Source: Przewalskia tangutica
Lineage: Eukaryota > Streptophyta > Magnoliopsida > Solanales > Solanaceae
Assembly (NCBI GenBank): GCA_029844215.1
Contig: CM056728.1
Span: 60,985,789-61,049,788, forward strand
Length of the DNA: 64,000 nucleotides
Reading direction: 5' to 3'
Below the pieces are notes generated by a model. The model was not told the DNA's origin. It saw only the letters and a list, made by a program, of their open reading frames with translations, and ran no database searches. Shown in pieces: positions 22,519 to 33,060 of this stretch. Position numbers and translations under genes: made by a program. How positions within the stretch are numbered: position 1 is the stretch's first letter; each line of letters begins with the position of its first letter.

Positions 22519-23381
22519 ATCTTAAGGAAATTATGTTTATTTTATTTTAATCTGTATCCTGATTTGGAGATTAAAACCTGTGTGGTTTTTTACTCCGTAT
22601 GAAATTTCATATTCTAACTTGAAGATATAAAAACTTCGTTGGAATATTAAAGTCCAGGAAAAAGTGTTTTCCAAAAGGAAAAAAAAAGTGTTTTCTAGGG
22701 AAAAAAAAGTATTTTTTTTGTATGTTGTTTGGAGACTAAAATCTTCGGATTTTCTACTCCGGTTGAGATTAAAGTTTTCATAACTTTCTACTCATTTGGG
22801 TACTTGATTTGAAAATATAAAAATTTCATCAAGTATACAACATACAATCTACTGCACTTCGTTTCAAGCAATTTTGATTCGGTTTGAAGAAATAAAATTT
22901 TCTCTGTTGTGTATTATATTTGTTGCTATCAAAATTGATTCGGTTTGAAGAAATAAAATCTCCACCGTGTGTATGATATTTGTTGCATGAAATACGTGAA
23001 GAGTATTTTCAAGGTAGTAAGAATGAATTTGACTTACTCATGCGATACTTGTACAACGATTTGAAGAACATAAAATCTTCGTCGTTCTAAGGAGATTAAA
23101 ACTTGTGTAGTTTTCTACTCCATATGAATATTAGTATTCTGACTCGAAGATATAAAAATTCGTTGGAATACTAAAGTTTCATAATTATACTGCGATTTGA
23201 AGAAATAAAATCTTCATCGTTCAAATTAAGATTTGAAGAAATAAAATCTTCATCGTTTAAGTTTCACAATTATACTCCTATTTGAAGAAATAAAATCTTC
23301 ATCGTTTGAGTCTGTGATTTAATTTCTATTCTGGTTTTATTAAGTAAAACAGTTTGTCGATTTGACAGTGACAAACAAATA
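22519..23381 (+). repeat. Leader of the Tork-like element with degenerate 'gaagaaataaaatcttc' repeats, in place of gag
   Basis: At least five imperfect copies of a motif like 'tttgaagaaataaaatcttc' occur between about 22880 and 23310. Older variants ('ttgaagatataaaaacttcg') lie near 22620 and 23140. Each contains a short self-complementary core (GAAG...CTTC). No gag frame is present. Directly after the LTR, 22521-22534 is the exact reverse complement of 22316-22329 within the LTR. Confidence 0.75.
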
Positions 23382-24540
23382 ATGACAATTGATATGAATG
23401 ATCTGTGTGCAATGCTGTCGGAGTGCAATTTGGTTAGAAACCCAAAGGAATGGTGGTTTGATTCTGGTGCCACTCGACATGTTTGCGCTGCAAAAGAAGC
23501 ATTTGCAACCTATGCTCCCGCTGGACCCGAAGAGGTACTGTTTATGGGAAATACTGCAACAACCAAGGTTGAAGGATATGGGAAGATACTTTTGAAGATG
23601 ACTTCCGGCAAGGTCCTGACTCTCAACAATGTTCTGCACGTTCCAACAATTCGGAAGAATTTAGTTTCAGTCGGACTACTCGTAAAAAACGGGTTTAAGT
23701 GCGTGTTGGTTAGTGAGAAAATTGTAATAAGTAAGAATGATATGTTCATAGGAAAGGGCTACCTCACCGGGGGCCTTTTCAAACTCAATGTAAATGTTGT
23801 TGACAATATTAATGAAAATTCAGCTTCGTCTTACTTATTGGAGTCAAATAATTTATGGCATGTTCGTTTAGGACATGCCAATTACAAAACCTTGCGAAAA
23901 TTGATCAATTTAAAAGTATTGTCTAAATTCGAGTGTAACAAATCAAAATGTGAAATTTGTGTTGAATCTAAGTTTGTTAAACATCTATATAAGTCTATTG
24001 ATAGGAATTCAAATCCTTTAGACTTAATTCACACAGATATATGTGATATGAAGTCAATACCATCTCGTGGTGGGAAAAAGTATTTTATAACTTTCATTGA
24101 CGATTGCACTCGATACTGTTATGTGTATCTGCTTAATAGTAAGGATGAAACAATTAATGCATTTAAGCAATACAAGAACGAAGTGAAAAATCAATTGAAT
24201 AAAAAGATCAAAATGATTAGAAGTGATAGGGGTGGAGAGTACGAATCTCCCTTTGCAGAGACATGTTTGGAATATGGAATTATTCATCAAACTACTGCCC
24301 CTTACACACCACAATCAAATGGAATTACGGAAAGAAAAAACCGAACATTAAAGAAAATGATGAATGCCTTACTAATCGATTAGGTTTCTGCAGAGCTTGT
24401 GGGGAAGCTATCCTACAATGTCGAATACTCAATGAGTACCACAAAACACAATCTATTCCATATGATCTATGGAAAGAAAGAAAACCCAACTTGAAATATT
24501 TCAAAGTGTGAGGGTGTTTAGCGAAGGTCCAAGTTTCTTT
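23382..24540 (+). pseudogene. Protease and integrase of the Tork-like element
   Basis: The frame enters at 'DLCAMLSECNL', followed by the protease active site 'WWFDSGATRHVCA' (near 23450-23490) and the GAG-pre-integrase zinc domain 'LWHVRLGHANYKTLRKL' (near 23855) with 'CNKSKCEIC' (near 23937). The integrase core shows Asp in 'LIHTDICDM' (near 24026), Asp in 'IRSDRGGEYES' (near 24220) and Glu in 'NGITERKNRTLKK' (near 24319). The frame stops at 24383 just after the core. Sequence matching the rest of the integrase continues in another frame ('QSIPYDLWKERKPNLKYFKV', near 24450) until a TGA near 24511. The first ATG is arbitrary, because the true polyprotein began in the missing gag. Confidence 0.9.
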
Positions 24541-24571
24541 GCCCAAAAGGGTAAAAATCGGATAAAAAACT

Positions 24572-25684
24572 GTGGATTGTGTTTTTATTGGCTATGCTAC
24601 AAACAGCAAAGCTTGTCGGTTTTTGGTTCACAAATCGGACAATCCCGAAATTCATGTTAATACGGTAATTGAATCAGATAATGCTGAATTCTTTGAAAAC
24701 ATCTATCCGTATAAATGTGAGTCGTCAAGTGAAAGATCTAAACGACCGCGGGAAGAACCAAAGGAAAGTATACCAAGCAAAGAGGATCCAAGGCGTAGCA
24801 AACGTCAAAAGACATCTACTTCCTTTGGACCAGATTTTGTAACATTCTTGCTTGAAAATGAGCCTCAAACATTTAAAGCAGCAATGTCATCTTCTGATTC
24901 AACATTTTGGAAAGAAGCAGTCAATAGTGAGATTGAATCAATTTTAAATAACCATACATGGGAATTAGTTGATCTTCCTCCTGGAAATAAACCTTTAGGA
25001 TCAAAATGGATCTTTAAAAGGAAAATGAAAGCTGATGGCACTATTGACAAATATAAGGCAAGACTTGTGGTCAAAGGTTATAGACAAAAGGAAGGCCTTG
25101 ATTACTTTGACACATACTCGCCGGTAACAAGAATAACATCTATTCGGGTGTTAGTGGCACTGACGGCCGTATATGGTCTTGAAATCCATCAAATGGATGT
25201 CAAGACAGCTTTCTTAAATGGAGAATTGGAGGAAGAAATTTACATGGAACAACCTGAGGGTTTTGTGGTTCCTGGTAAAGAAAGAAAAGTGTGCAGACTT
25301 GTTAAGTCACTTTATGGACTTAAACAAGCACCCAAACAATGACATGCGAAATTTGACCAAACAATGTTGGCAAATGGATTTAAGATTAATGAGTGTGACA
25401 AATGTGTTTACATTAAAAATACTCCAAATCATGAAGTCATTGTTTGTTTGTATGTTGATGACATGTTGATAATGAGTAAATATATCGTCGATGTAAATGC
25501 TACGAAGCGTATGCTCGCTAGCAAATTTGACATGAAAGACTTAGGGGTTGCTGATTTGATCTTAGGAATTAGGATCCATAAAACTCCACAAGGTCTAGCA
25601 TTATCACAGTCACATTATATTGAAAAAGTACTTGACAAGTTCAAGTATTTAAATTTCAATGTTGCAAAGACTCGATTGATGTAA
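24572..25684 (+). pseudogene. Reverse transcriptase of the Tork-like element
   Basis: After the integrase tail (a Lys/Arg-rich stretch 'RRSKRQKTS', near 24790), the RT shows 'FWKEAVNSEIESI' (near 24907), 'GSKWIFKRKMKADGTIDKYK' (near 25000), 'HQMDVKTAFLNGELEEEIYM' (near 25188) and the catalytic Tyr-Val-Asp-Asp at 25451-25462. One TGA at 25340-25342 interrupts it right after 'YGLKQAPKQ'. The frame then continues unchanged to a stop at about 25682. It would make cDNA if intact. Confidence 0.92.
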
Positions 25685-25689
25685 GTTTT

Positions 25690-26418
25690 GCACTTCAAAA
25701 GAATGAAGGTGAAAGTGACTCACAATTGGACTTTGCCTGAGTTTTGGAAAGTTTGATGTATATTATGAATTGTACGACCGGATATAGCATGTGCTATAAG
25801 CAAGCTGAGTCGATTCACGAGTAATCCCAATCAAACTCATTGGATGGCAATGAAACGAGTCTTGGGATATTTACAACACACCCAAAACTATGCTTTGCAT
25901 TATAATAAATATCCCGCAGTACTTGAGGGATATAGTGATGCAAATTGGATCACCGGATCGTTTGAAGTTAAATCCACGAGTGAATATGTTTTCACCGTTG
26001 ACGGAGGAAGCGATGTCTTGGAAATCATCAAAGCAGACATCATCGCCCGCTCTTGATGGAATCGAATTTATAGCTTTAGACAAGGCGGTGAAGAAAATTC
26101 AATGGCTCGAATTTCGTAGAAGATATTCCATTCTGGCCCAAATTTTTGGCTCCTATATGTATACATTGTGACAGTCAAGCAACAATAGGTAGGGCAGGGA
26201 GCGTAATGTATAACGGAAAATCTCGTCACATACGACGGAGACACAATACCGTTAAACAAATCCTCTCTAGTGGCGTTATCACAATTGATTATGTAAAGTC
26301 AAGAGATAACGTGGCGGATCCGCTTAAAAAAGGCTTATCTAGAGAGGGAGTCAGTAGATCATCAATGGGAATGGAGTTAAGGCCAAGGACAAGTCATCAT
26401 GGCGGTAACTCTACCTAG
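25690..26418 (+). pseudogene. RNase H of the Tork-like element
   Basis: Recognisable blocks are 'HWMAMKRVLGYLQHTQNYAL' (near 25839), 'GYSDANWITGS' (near 25928, containing the catalytic Asp), 'MSWKSSKQT' (near 26018), 'ICIHCDSQATIGRAG' (near 26150) and 'VKSRDNVADPLKKGLSRE' (near 26295). They fall in different frames, with stops near 25739 and 26054 and frame changes near 26015 and 26120. This makes it the most damaged part of the element. The 3' untranslated region (26419-26988) has nothing else recognisable. Confidence 0.88.
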
Positions 26419-26988
26419 CAGACTGGAGATCCCAAGAGCAAGGTTCAAGGAGATCAAACAAATTTGTGACTGACGGTTCAACATTGTCAAATAAATCAAC
26501 TCATTCTCGGATGAAGACAATATTCAGAAATAAGGATAAGACTTTATGGCTTGTTAATGAGTTAATAAAACATTAAGATTTTTTAATGGTTATCTAAATC
26601 TGGCGATGTATGACCAGATAATGTGGCTATAGGACCACATGTTTAGAAATCACCTATGTGAGTGTTAAGTGTAAGCCGCTTTAAAAGGGAATGACAGTAA
26701 AGGCCCATTCTCTATGCACTTATGATACCAGGAGGTGTTCATGGCTGAAACGAACACAACCGTGAGAACCATAAACGGTTGAGGGTTGATTGTGTGTCTT
26801 ATGTTGTCTAGGTATACAACAAAGTTTGACGGTTCAAAGATATCAAATCTACCGATTGATCGAGTATATCCGATATAAGTTCACTACGGAAAGTTCAAAG
26901 GGAAACCTACTTATCGGATCACGATCAATTCTCGCTTGTATATCACACTCGTCCGTACATTCTTTTATCTTATAGCCATTCCCCAATC

Positions 26989-27833
26989 ATGTGGGGGATT
27001 GTTGGGTTTTGATATTGGTGAATGAGAAATGATGAGATAAAAATTAAAGGGAGTAAAAGACTCTTTTGTCCCACATCGAAAAAAGAGAAGGAAAGAGAGG
27101 TGTATATATATTACATTACACCTTCTCTAGTTGCTAAAAGGGTTGAGAGGGAAAGGACCCATCGCGCCGTCGTCGTCGCTCGCTCGGCTCGACTTTGGCT
27201 TTGGATTTGTCAAAAGATTGATTGATAATCTTTTTGGACAAACGTTTCTTTAATTAATTAATTAATCATTTAATTAAAAAATAAATCCAAACGGATCAAC
27301 CCGCGACCGACCCGACCCGTCCGACTCTCCCTCTTTTTTTCGAATTTCCCTCCAAAATTAGGTGACTATTCTGAATGGTTGCAAACATTCAGAATCAGTA
27401 CCTCCAAACCTATAAATTCTTGATTATTCCAAAAATTTATTCATTCATTGATTGATTCATTTTCATTCTGAATTTCATCTTCAACTCGGAAATATTTTGT
27501 CTTCATTCTGTGTGATATACTGCCGTTGAGTGGTTCGCTGCTACCGGAATTTGGAGTACTACTATTCTGGTAAGATAATCGTTCTATCCTGGGAGACGAT
27601 ATTCCGTTAACCTCGAGTACTGTGACGGGAATAATTTCCTTAAGGACACACTTTGAACTAAGTGGACTCGATTACATTCTGAAATTATTTTTCAAAACAG
27701 ATTCTGTTTTCGTTTATTGTTTCATGATCAATTTATTGTTAAGTAATGTTTATATCGTGTAATCTGTTTCACTAAGTGATTAACAGATTGTGTTGAAACA
27801 TTATTTAGTCATATACAAATTATTATACCAACA
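26989..27833 (+). repeat. Polypurine tract and 3' LTR of the Tork-like element
   Basis: 'tgtgggggat' (about 26990-26999) directly precedes the LTR start at 27000 (TGTTGGGTTTTGAT). The LTR is 834 bp and ends at 27833, followed by the TTTAC duplication. It differs from the 5' LTR by scattered substitutions and small indels, for example near 27600-27625. Confidence 0.93.
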
Positions 27834-27838
27834 TTTAC

Positions 27839-28372
27839 TACTTAACCAAGAAAAAAAAACTTCTATTCACTGGCATCGTCTATTAGGTCACCTAAAAATA
27901 ACTATTGGAACTATCGATAATATATATGAAAATAGTAACCAGTAAAAGAGAACATTCAATCAACAAATTAAATTACACAGTGCTATAACTTAAATCCTCT
28001 GTATATTTGATTGAGTTGAATGAGGGCAAAGGCCAAAGGGGGTGGAGTAGTACTATTCAAGTAAGCACTTACAAGTTGACGACCGTCAACGGAATTTCCG
28101 TCATCACGGCGCATGTACTTGACGATTTTCCGCTTGGGCAATTTGTGATTTTTTTCCCTTAAGAGAAGAGTACTCATCATGTTTATAGGGTAGCAGATTT
28201 TTCTGCTTTGCAAAACATATTTTCACGTAAACAATAAAACTGAAAAAGAGACGCGCTATTACTATTTAGGTAATTAAATAATTTTTTCTTTGGCTAAAAA
28301 AATTTATTTTAATTTATTTCAAGTACTTAAAGTTCTCTTAAAGAGTTGTATTTTTTTTTATGTATATTCTAA
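27839..28372. other. Unassigned spacer with one small minus-strand frame
   Basis: A 65-codon minus-strand frame with ATG near 28178 ('MMSTLLLREKNHKLPKRK') ends at 27983. It has no domain I recognise, and I do not call it a gene. It is the only frame of this size outside identifiable repeats. Confidence 0.4.
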
Positions 28373-28803
28373 GATCGGAAAAGACCCAAATATGTCATCG
28401 AACTATCGAAAATGACTCATTTATGTCACTCGTCAATAGATTGACTTATTTATGTCATCATTGTTATCAAAATGATTCATCCATGTCATTTTTCAGTAAC
28501 GTCGATTTTACAATATCAAATAAGACATGTGGCCTCCAACTAGATTATGATTATGGGTGGATCAGATGTATGGGTCATATTTTTTATTAATTTGGGACTT
28601 AAAATTAGGATGGTTTAATTAAACAATGTGGACCTTTAATTAAAAGTCACGTGTCATACCCGGTATTATAAAATTATTGTTAATGAAAAATGGCATGAAT
28701 GAGCCATTTTTCTAACGACAATGACATAAATGAATCAAACTATTTATAAGTGAAATTAATGAGTCATTTTCGATTGTTCAATGACATATTTAAACCTGTT
28801 CTG
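28373..28803. mobile_element. Miniature inverted-repeat element (MULE-like MITE)
   Basis: Imperfect terminal inverted repeats of ~50 bp are seen. The left end (about 28374-28430) includes 'aaatatgtcatcgaactatc' and 'gaaaatgactcatt'. The right end (about 28750-28803) is its inverse, with 'aatgagtcattttcgattg' and 'caatgacatatttaaacctg'. A short direct repeat TTCTAA flanks it (28367-28372, 28804-28809). There is no coding sequence. Internally the motif 'ttatgtca' recurs several times. The superfamily call is inferred from long TIRs. Confidence 0.7.
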
Positions 28804-28809
28804 TTCTAA

Positions 28810-29057
28810 AATTAAGGAATTAATTGTTGAATTAGCACCAAAAAAGGAAATACATTCTTGTATATCATAAGCTAAAGATACTTGATATTAATACCCTCTT
28901 CACTAGAATTTGGATTATATCAATTATCTCTCCAATCTATCCTTATCGAAAGTACGTACATGGAATGTTATTCTTCCATCATAGTGAAGAAGTAGAGAAT
29001 GACCCTCTTCTAAATGTTACTCTCCTAGCAATTTCTTTCGGCCGCCACGAAAGAACT
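28810..29057. other. Unassigned spacer
   Basis: No gene or repeat boundary recognised. Confidence 0.5.
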
Positions 29058-29069
29058 GTTAAGAGTCCC
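29058..29069 (+). repeat. Start of an old Copia-type LTR, split by the Ogre-like element (continues 38605-38686)
   Basis: 'tgttaagagtccc' before the Ogre-like element joins to 'acattgaatg...ggtctccttatatggcttg' after it. Together they form the common LTR start of a plant Copia family. The continuation is then cut by Copia element 3 at 38687. Confidence 0.6.
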
Positions 29070-31162
29070 TGTCGCTTTTGATTAATGACTTGGCTTATTA
29101 ACTCTTAATAAGAAATGTTAGGAAATAAATAAAAGAGCTAAATTGTTTAAAGGAATGTTGAAATGTTAAAATGTTTAAAAAAAGGGTTCGCGGAGTCGCC
29201 ACCTAATTAATTTGGTGAATTAGGACACCTAAATGTTAACTAGTTTTAAGTAAACATTAACTCCATTTTATGGTCTGCTAAACTTAATGAGATTCTGGGC
29301 AAGAGTTCTTTATTATCCTAAAGGGAAGGGGTCAGGCACCCTAAAGGATCCGCTAACTTGCGGTTGTCCGTTCAAACATAGGTTAATTTTATTTGGCTAA
29401 GGGATGTATGTTTTAGAAAAAAAAAGATTATTTAAGTAAAAGGGGTGTGGCAAATATCTAAAGAATATATATTGATAACTAAAAGGGTCTTATAAAAACT
29501 CATAAAAATATACAAAGTTAATTATGAAATTATTTGACGAAAGTAAGAACATGATAAATTACTCCTATTAGTATATGTAGGGTTAAGACTCCTATAAAGT
29601 TAATTATGAAATTATTTATTATACGTATATGCGAGAATTACTTCCTATGATATTATGAAGAGTTTATGAGAAAGCTTATTTCTTAAGAATTAAATATGGA
29701 GGAACATATTAACCACGTGATTAAAGCATAGCTAGGATTAACTATTTTTTAGATTTTTAAATTTATATGATGAGCCTAGACTAAGTAAGGATGAATTTAT
29801 CTTTAAACTACCCCTTCCAAAGTATTCAAAGACTAGTAGAGTTAATTGTCCTATTAATTACAAGGTTAATAAATATGACAATAATAAATGAATAAACAAA
29901 TAAATAAATGCATAAATAAGCACAAGGAGGAGTGAGATTGGAGTTGTTGCAACGTCTAGAACGGATGGTGACACCATCTATCCTATAACTGTTTGGAAGC
30001 CCTGCGGCGGAAGTGTGATCGGCGATATGGAAGTCATGATGAGTCTCATACCGAGACTCTTCTCCGGACAGCGAACCGAGGCAGCGTATCAAGTCGTCGA
30101 TTCACTCGGGGTTTGGTTTTTGCGATGCGAATAAAAGGGAAGAGATAGTTTGCTGATTTCTTGACTGAAATTGAGAGAAGGTTTCGAAATTTCGTTCTTG
30201 CTCTTAGACTGCAAAATTTCGGATTGTGAAGAAAGGTATCCTTGAAGGTAAAAAGAAAGGGTGTTCGACCTCTGTTTCTGCCTATGTGAGAGAAAGATTC
30301 TCGGACTGTTCCCCCACCCCCGATGTCTGTAAAAACGATGGCCCCTGACCCCGCTCTGACCTACTGTGCTCGACCGATGCCGCCTCGACTGCCCTCTGCT
30401 GTTCTATTGCATGTGCTTTATATAGCCTAACTTTAGGTTCTAAGTTGGTAAGTAATCAAGGCTGATTTTGGGCTGATTTGAAGCTGATTCGTGCTTGATT
30501 TGGGTTGATTTGTTACTGATTTCGAAGCAAGATTTGGGCGCTGGTTATGGTAAGAAATCGGCTAGGTGTGCGTGGGTAAAGGGAAACCCGGATTCTCCGG
30601 CGAGAATCTTGGGCTAGGGTGCTGGGGCTGCGATGGGGGAAGGTGCGGCGACACGGAGAATTAGAGGTTCATTCCTTAGGGGTGCGTTGATGAGGACGAG
30701 GGTCTAATATCGTGGGCTGCTGATAAGGGGAGAAATAAGGATAGGGTGTTGGGCCTGCGGGTAAAGGGAAAATAAGGGTGGAAGGGTGTTGGGCCTGCGG
30801 GTAATTGGAGTGGGCTGGGCGAATTATTTAGGTTAGTTTTAATTATTAGTAGTAAGTTATTTTAATTAGGGGTAGAGTTTTAGGAGTTAATTAGTGGTGA
30901 ATTAAATAAATAAATTGTGATTAAATGGTCTAGGTGCCTTATTAATCTAAGCTATTATTATGAATAAATGCGGGCGTGCTATTTAATTAGTGCTTAATTT
31001 TCTACGTAAGACGCGGTGCCATTATTAAATTGCTTATTTATGCCTGTATTAATATTTTATCGCTGCATTTTATTATAAAAAATCATAGAGAATTATTTTT
31101 ACAAAATTAGTGTAATTTGATAGTTAATGACTGGACGGGAGGGTCAAAATTGGGTGTCAACA
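29070..31162 (-). repeat. 3' LTR of the Ogre-like element
   Basis: The LTR is 2093 bp; plus-strand ends are 'tgtcgcttttg' and 'attgggtgtcaaca' (minus-strand start TGTTGACACCCAATTTTGAC). A minus-strand TATA box TATATAAA is at 30417-30424, inside a conserved promoter-like block. The first ~25 bp differ from the partner LTR (36518 onwards), although both end in GCGACA on the minus strand. Confidence 0.9.
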
Positions 31163-31178
31163 GTTGTCCCTCTTTGTA
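31163..31178 (-). promoter_or_regulatory. Polypurine tract of the Ogre-like element
   Basis: The minus strand reads AAAGAGGGACAAC immediately before the LTR start TGTTGACACC. Confidence 0.7.
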
Positions 31179-31269
31179 TGGAGATGATGGAAGAATCTTC
31201 GGACAAAGACGTTGACTCATAGCCAATTTTGTCTCGATCCTCAGAATTAAAAATATTGGGCAATTAGGC

Positions 31270-31485
31270 AAGTGTGGCGGACTCAAAAATTGTCGATGTC
31301 GAGTTATGGCGACCTTTGGGCTACCATGGTCAAAACACCAGGCGGGCTAGCGGACTCAAATTGTCGGTGTCGAGTTATGGCGACCTTTGGGATACCATGG
31401 TCAAAACACTGGCGGGCTAAGCGGACTCAAAAATTGTCGGTGTCGAGTTATGATGACCTTTGGGCTATGGTCTAAAAAGTAAAGA
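31270..31485 (-). repeat. Tandem repeat, 3 units of ~72 bp
   Basis: Three copies contain 'gcggactcaaa', 'tgtcgagttatggcgacctt' and 'ccatggtcaaaacac', starting near 31277, 31349 and 31421. They lie in the 3' non-coding region of the Ogre-like element. Confidence 0.85.
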
Positions 31486-31799
31486 AATAAAAATAAGCGG
31501 CTTGAACACAGGGTGTCTGCTATGGCTTATGATGCTGGGTTTTATGGTGATGTGGAGCGAGTGGACCGGCGGCAGGGCGACACGCCATTCATTGGGAAGG
31601 TTGGCCCCAACAAATTGCCACAGTTCATTGTAAGAAAATCCACGTTGTTCTCCATCTAAATGCGATTCCTGTAGATTGAAGCTAAGATAGAAGCATTAGT
31701 GCATAATCAAAACAAAATAATGTAAGAATGTAAATTTTGTGTTGTGGTTGTAGTCAAATCGTATATACTATATAATGAAATGGTGTGATAATCGCCGTC

Positions 31800-33060
31800 T
31801 TGTATAGGCGAGATGCGAGATAGCGTCGTTGTATGGGCGAAATGCAGATGTTAAATCGTTGTATGGGCGAGATCACGGATGTTAAATCGTTGTATGGACG
31901 AAATGCGAGATGTTAAATCGTTGTATGGGCGGAATCACGGATGTTAAATCGTTGTATGGGCGGAATGCAGATGTTAAATCGTTGTATGGGCGGAATGCAG
32001 ATGTTAAATCGTTGTATGGGCGGAATACGAGATGTTAAATCGTTGTATGGGCGGAATGCAGATGTTAAATCGTTGTATGGACGGAATGCAGATGTTAAAT
32101 CGTTGTATGGACGAAATGCGAGATGTTAAATCGTTGTATGGACGAAATGCGAGATGTTAAATGTCGTTGTATGGGCGAGATGTAGATTTTAAATGCGTTT
32201 TATGGGCGAGACGAGATGTTAAATCGTTGTATGGGCGAGATGCGATGTTAAATCGTTGTATGGGCGAGATGTAAATGTTAAATCGTTGTATGGGCGAGAT
32301 GTAGATGTTAAATCGTTGTATGGGCGAAATGCGAGCGTTAAATCGTTGTATGGGCGAGATGTAGATGTTCGTCGTTGTATGGGCGAGATGTAGATGTTAA
32401 ATGCGTTGTATGGGCGAGATGTAGATGTTAAATCGTTGTGTGGGCGAAATGCGAGATGCTCGTCGTTGTATGGACGAAATGCGAGATGTTAAATCGTTGT
32501 ATGGACGAAATGCGAGATGTTCGTCTTTGTATGGGCGAATCACGAGATGTTCGTCGTTGTATGGGCGAATCACGAGATGTTTGTCGTTGTATGGGCGAGA
32601 TGTAGATGTTAAATCGTTGTATGGGCGAGATGTAGATGTTCATCGTTGTATGGGCGAGATACAGATGTTAAATCGTTGTATGGGCGAATACGAGATGTTA
32701 AATGCGTTGTATGGGCGAGATCTGAGATGTTCGTCATTGTATGGACGAAATGCGGATGTTAAATCGTTGTATGGACGATATGCAGATGTTAAATCGTTGT
32801 ATGGGCGAGATGCGAGATGTTCGTCGTTGTATGGGCGAAATGCGAGATGTTAAATCGTTGTATGGGCGAGATCACGAGATGTTAAATCGTTGTATGGGCG
32901 AAATGCAGATGTTAAATCGTTGTATGGGCGAGATGCGAGATGTTAAATCGTTGTATAGACGAGATCAGATGTTAAATCGTTGTATAAACGAGATCAGATG
33001 TTAAATCGTTGTATGAAGCGAAATCGCAGATGTTAAATCGTTGTATATACGAGATGCAAA
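31800..33060 (-). repeat. Minisatellite, 40 or more units of ~27-31 bp
   Basis: The consensus unit contains 'gttaaatcgttgtatgggcg' followed by 'agatg(t/c)agat'. Units differ by small indels and by 'tcgtcgttgtatgggcg' variants from about 32365 to 32840. It lies between the pol-less interior and the 3' LTR, where Ogre/Tat elements are known to carry variable tandem repeats that can seed satellites. Frames such as repeated 'MLNRCMGE' are by-products. Confidence 0.95.

Larger units (their letters stand above)
21675..27833 (+). mobile_element. Tork-like Ty1/Copia retrotransposon lacking gag
   Basis: This is a complete insertion with target duplication TTTAC (21670-21674 and 27834-27838). LTRs are 21675-22518 and 27000-27833, and a polypurine tract 'gtgggggat' precedes the 3' LTR. 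The internal region runs leader (22519-~23380), protease-integrase (~23382-24530), RT (24572-25684) and RNase H (25690-26418). There is no recognisable gag capsid or zinc knuckle between leader and protease. No TGGTATCAGAGC-type primer site follows the 5' LTR. Stops and frameshifts in integrase, RT and RNase H make it inactive. Lineage call from protease and integrase wording is inference. Confidence 0.9.

Noticed and set aside
29826..30092. Minus-strand 88-codon frame in the Ogre-like 3' LTR
   Set aside because: Disrupted in the partner LTR at 37270-37540; LTR sequence with no motif.
31941..33004. Frames of repeated 'MLNRCMGE' and similar
   Set aside because: By-products of the ~29-bp minisatellite; the frame drifts with unit-length variation.
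31800..33060. CRISPR-like array
   Set aside because: Units are contiguous with no unique spacers, and the setting is a plant retrotransposon.
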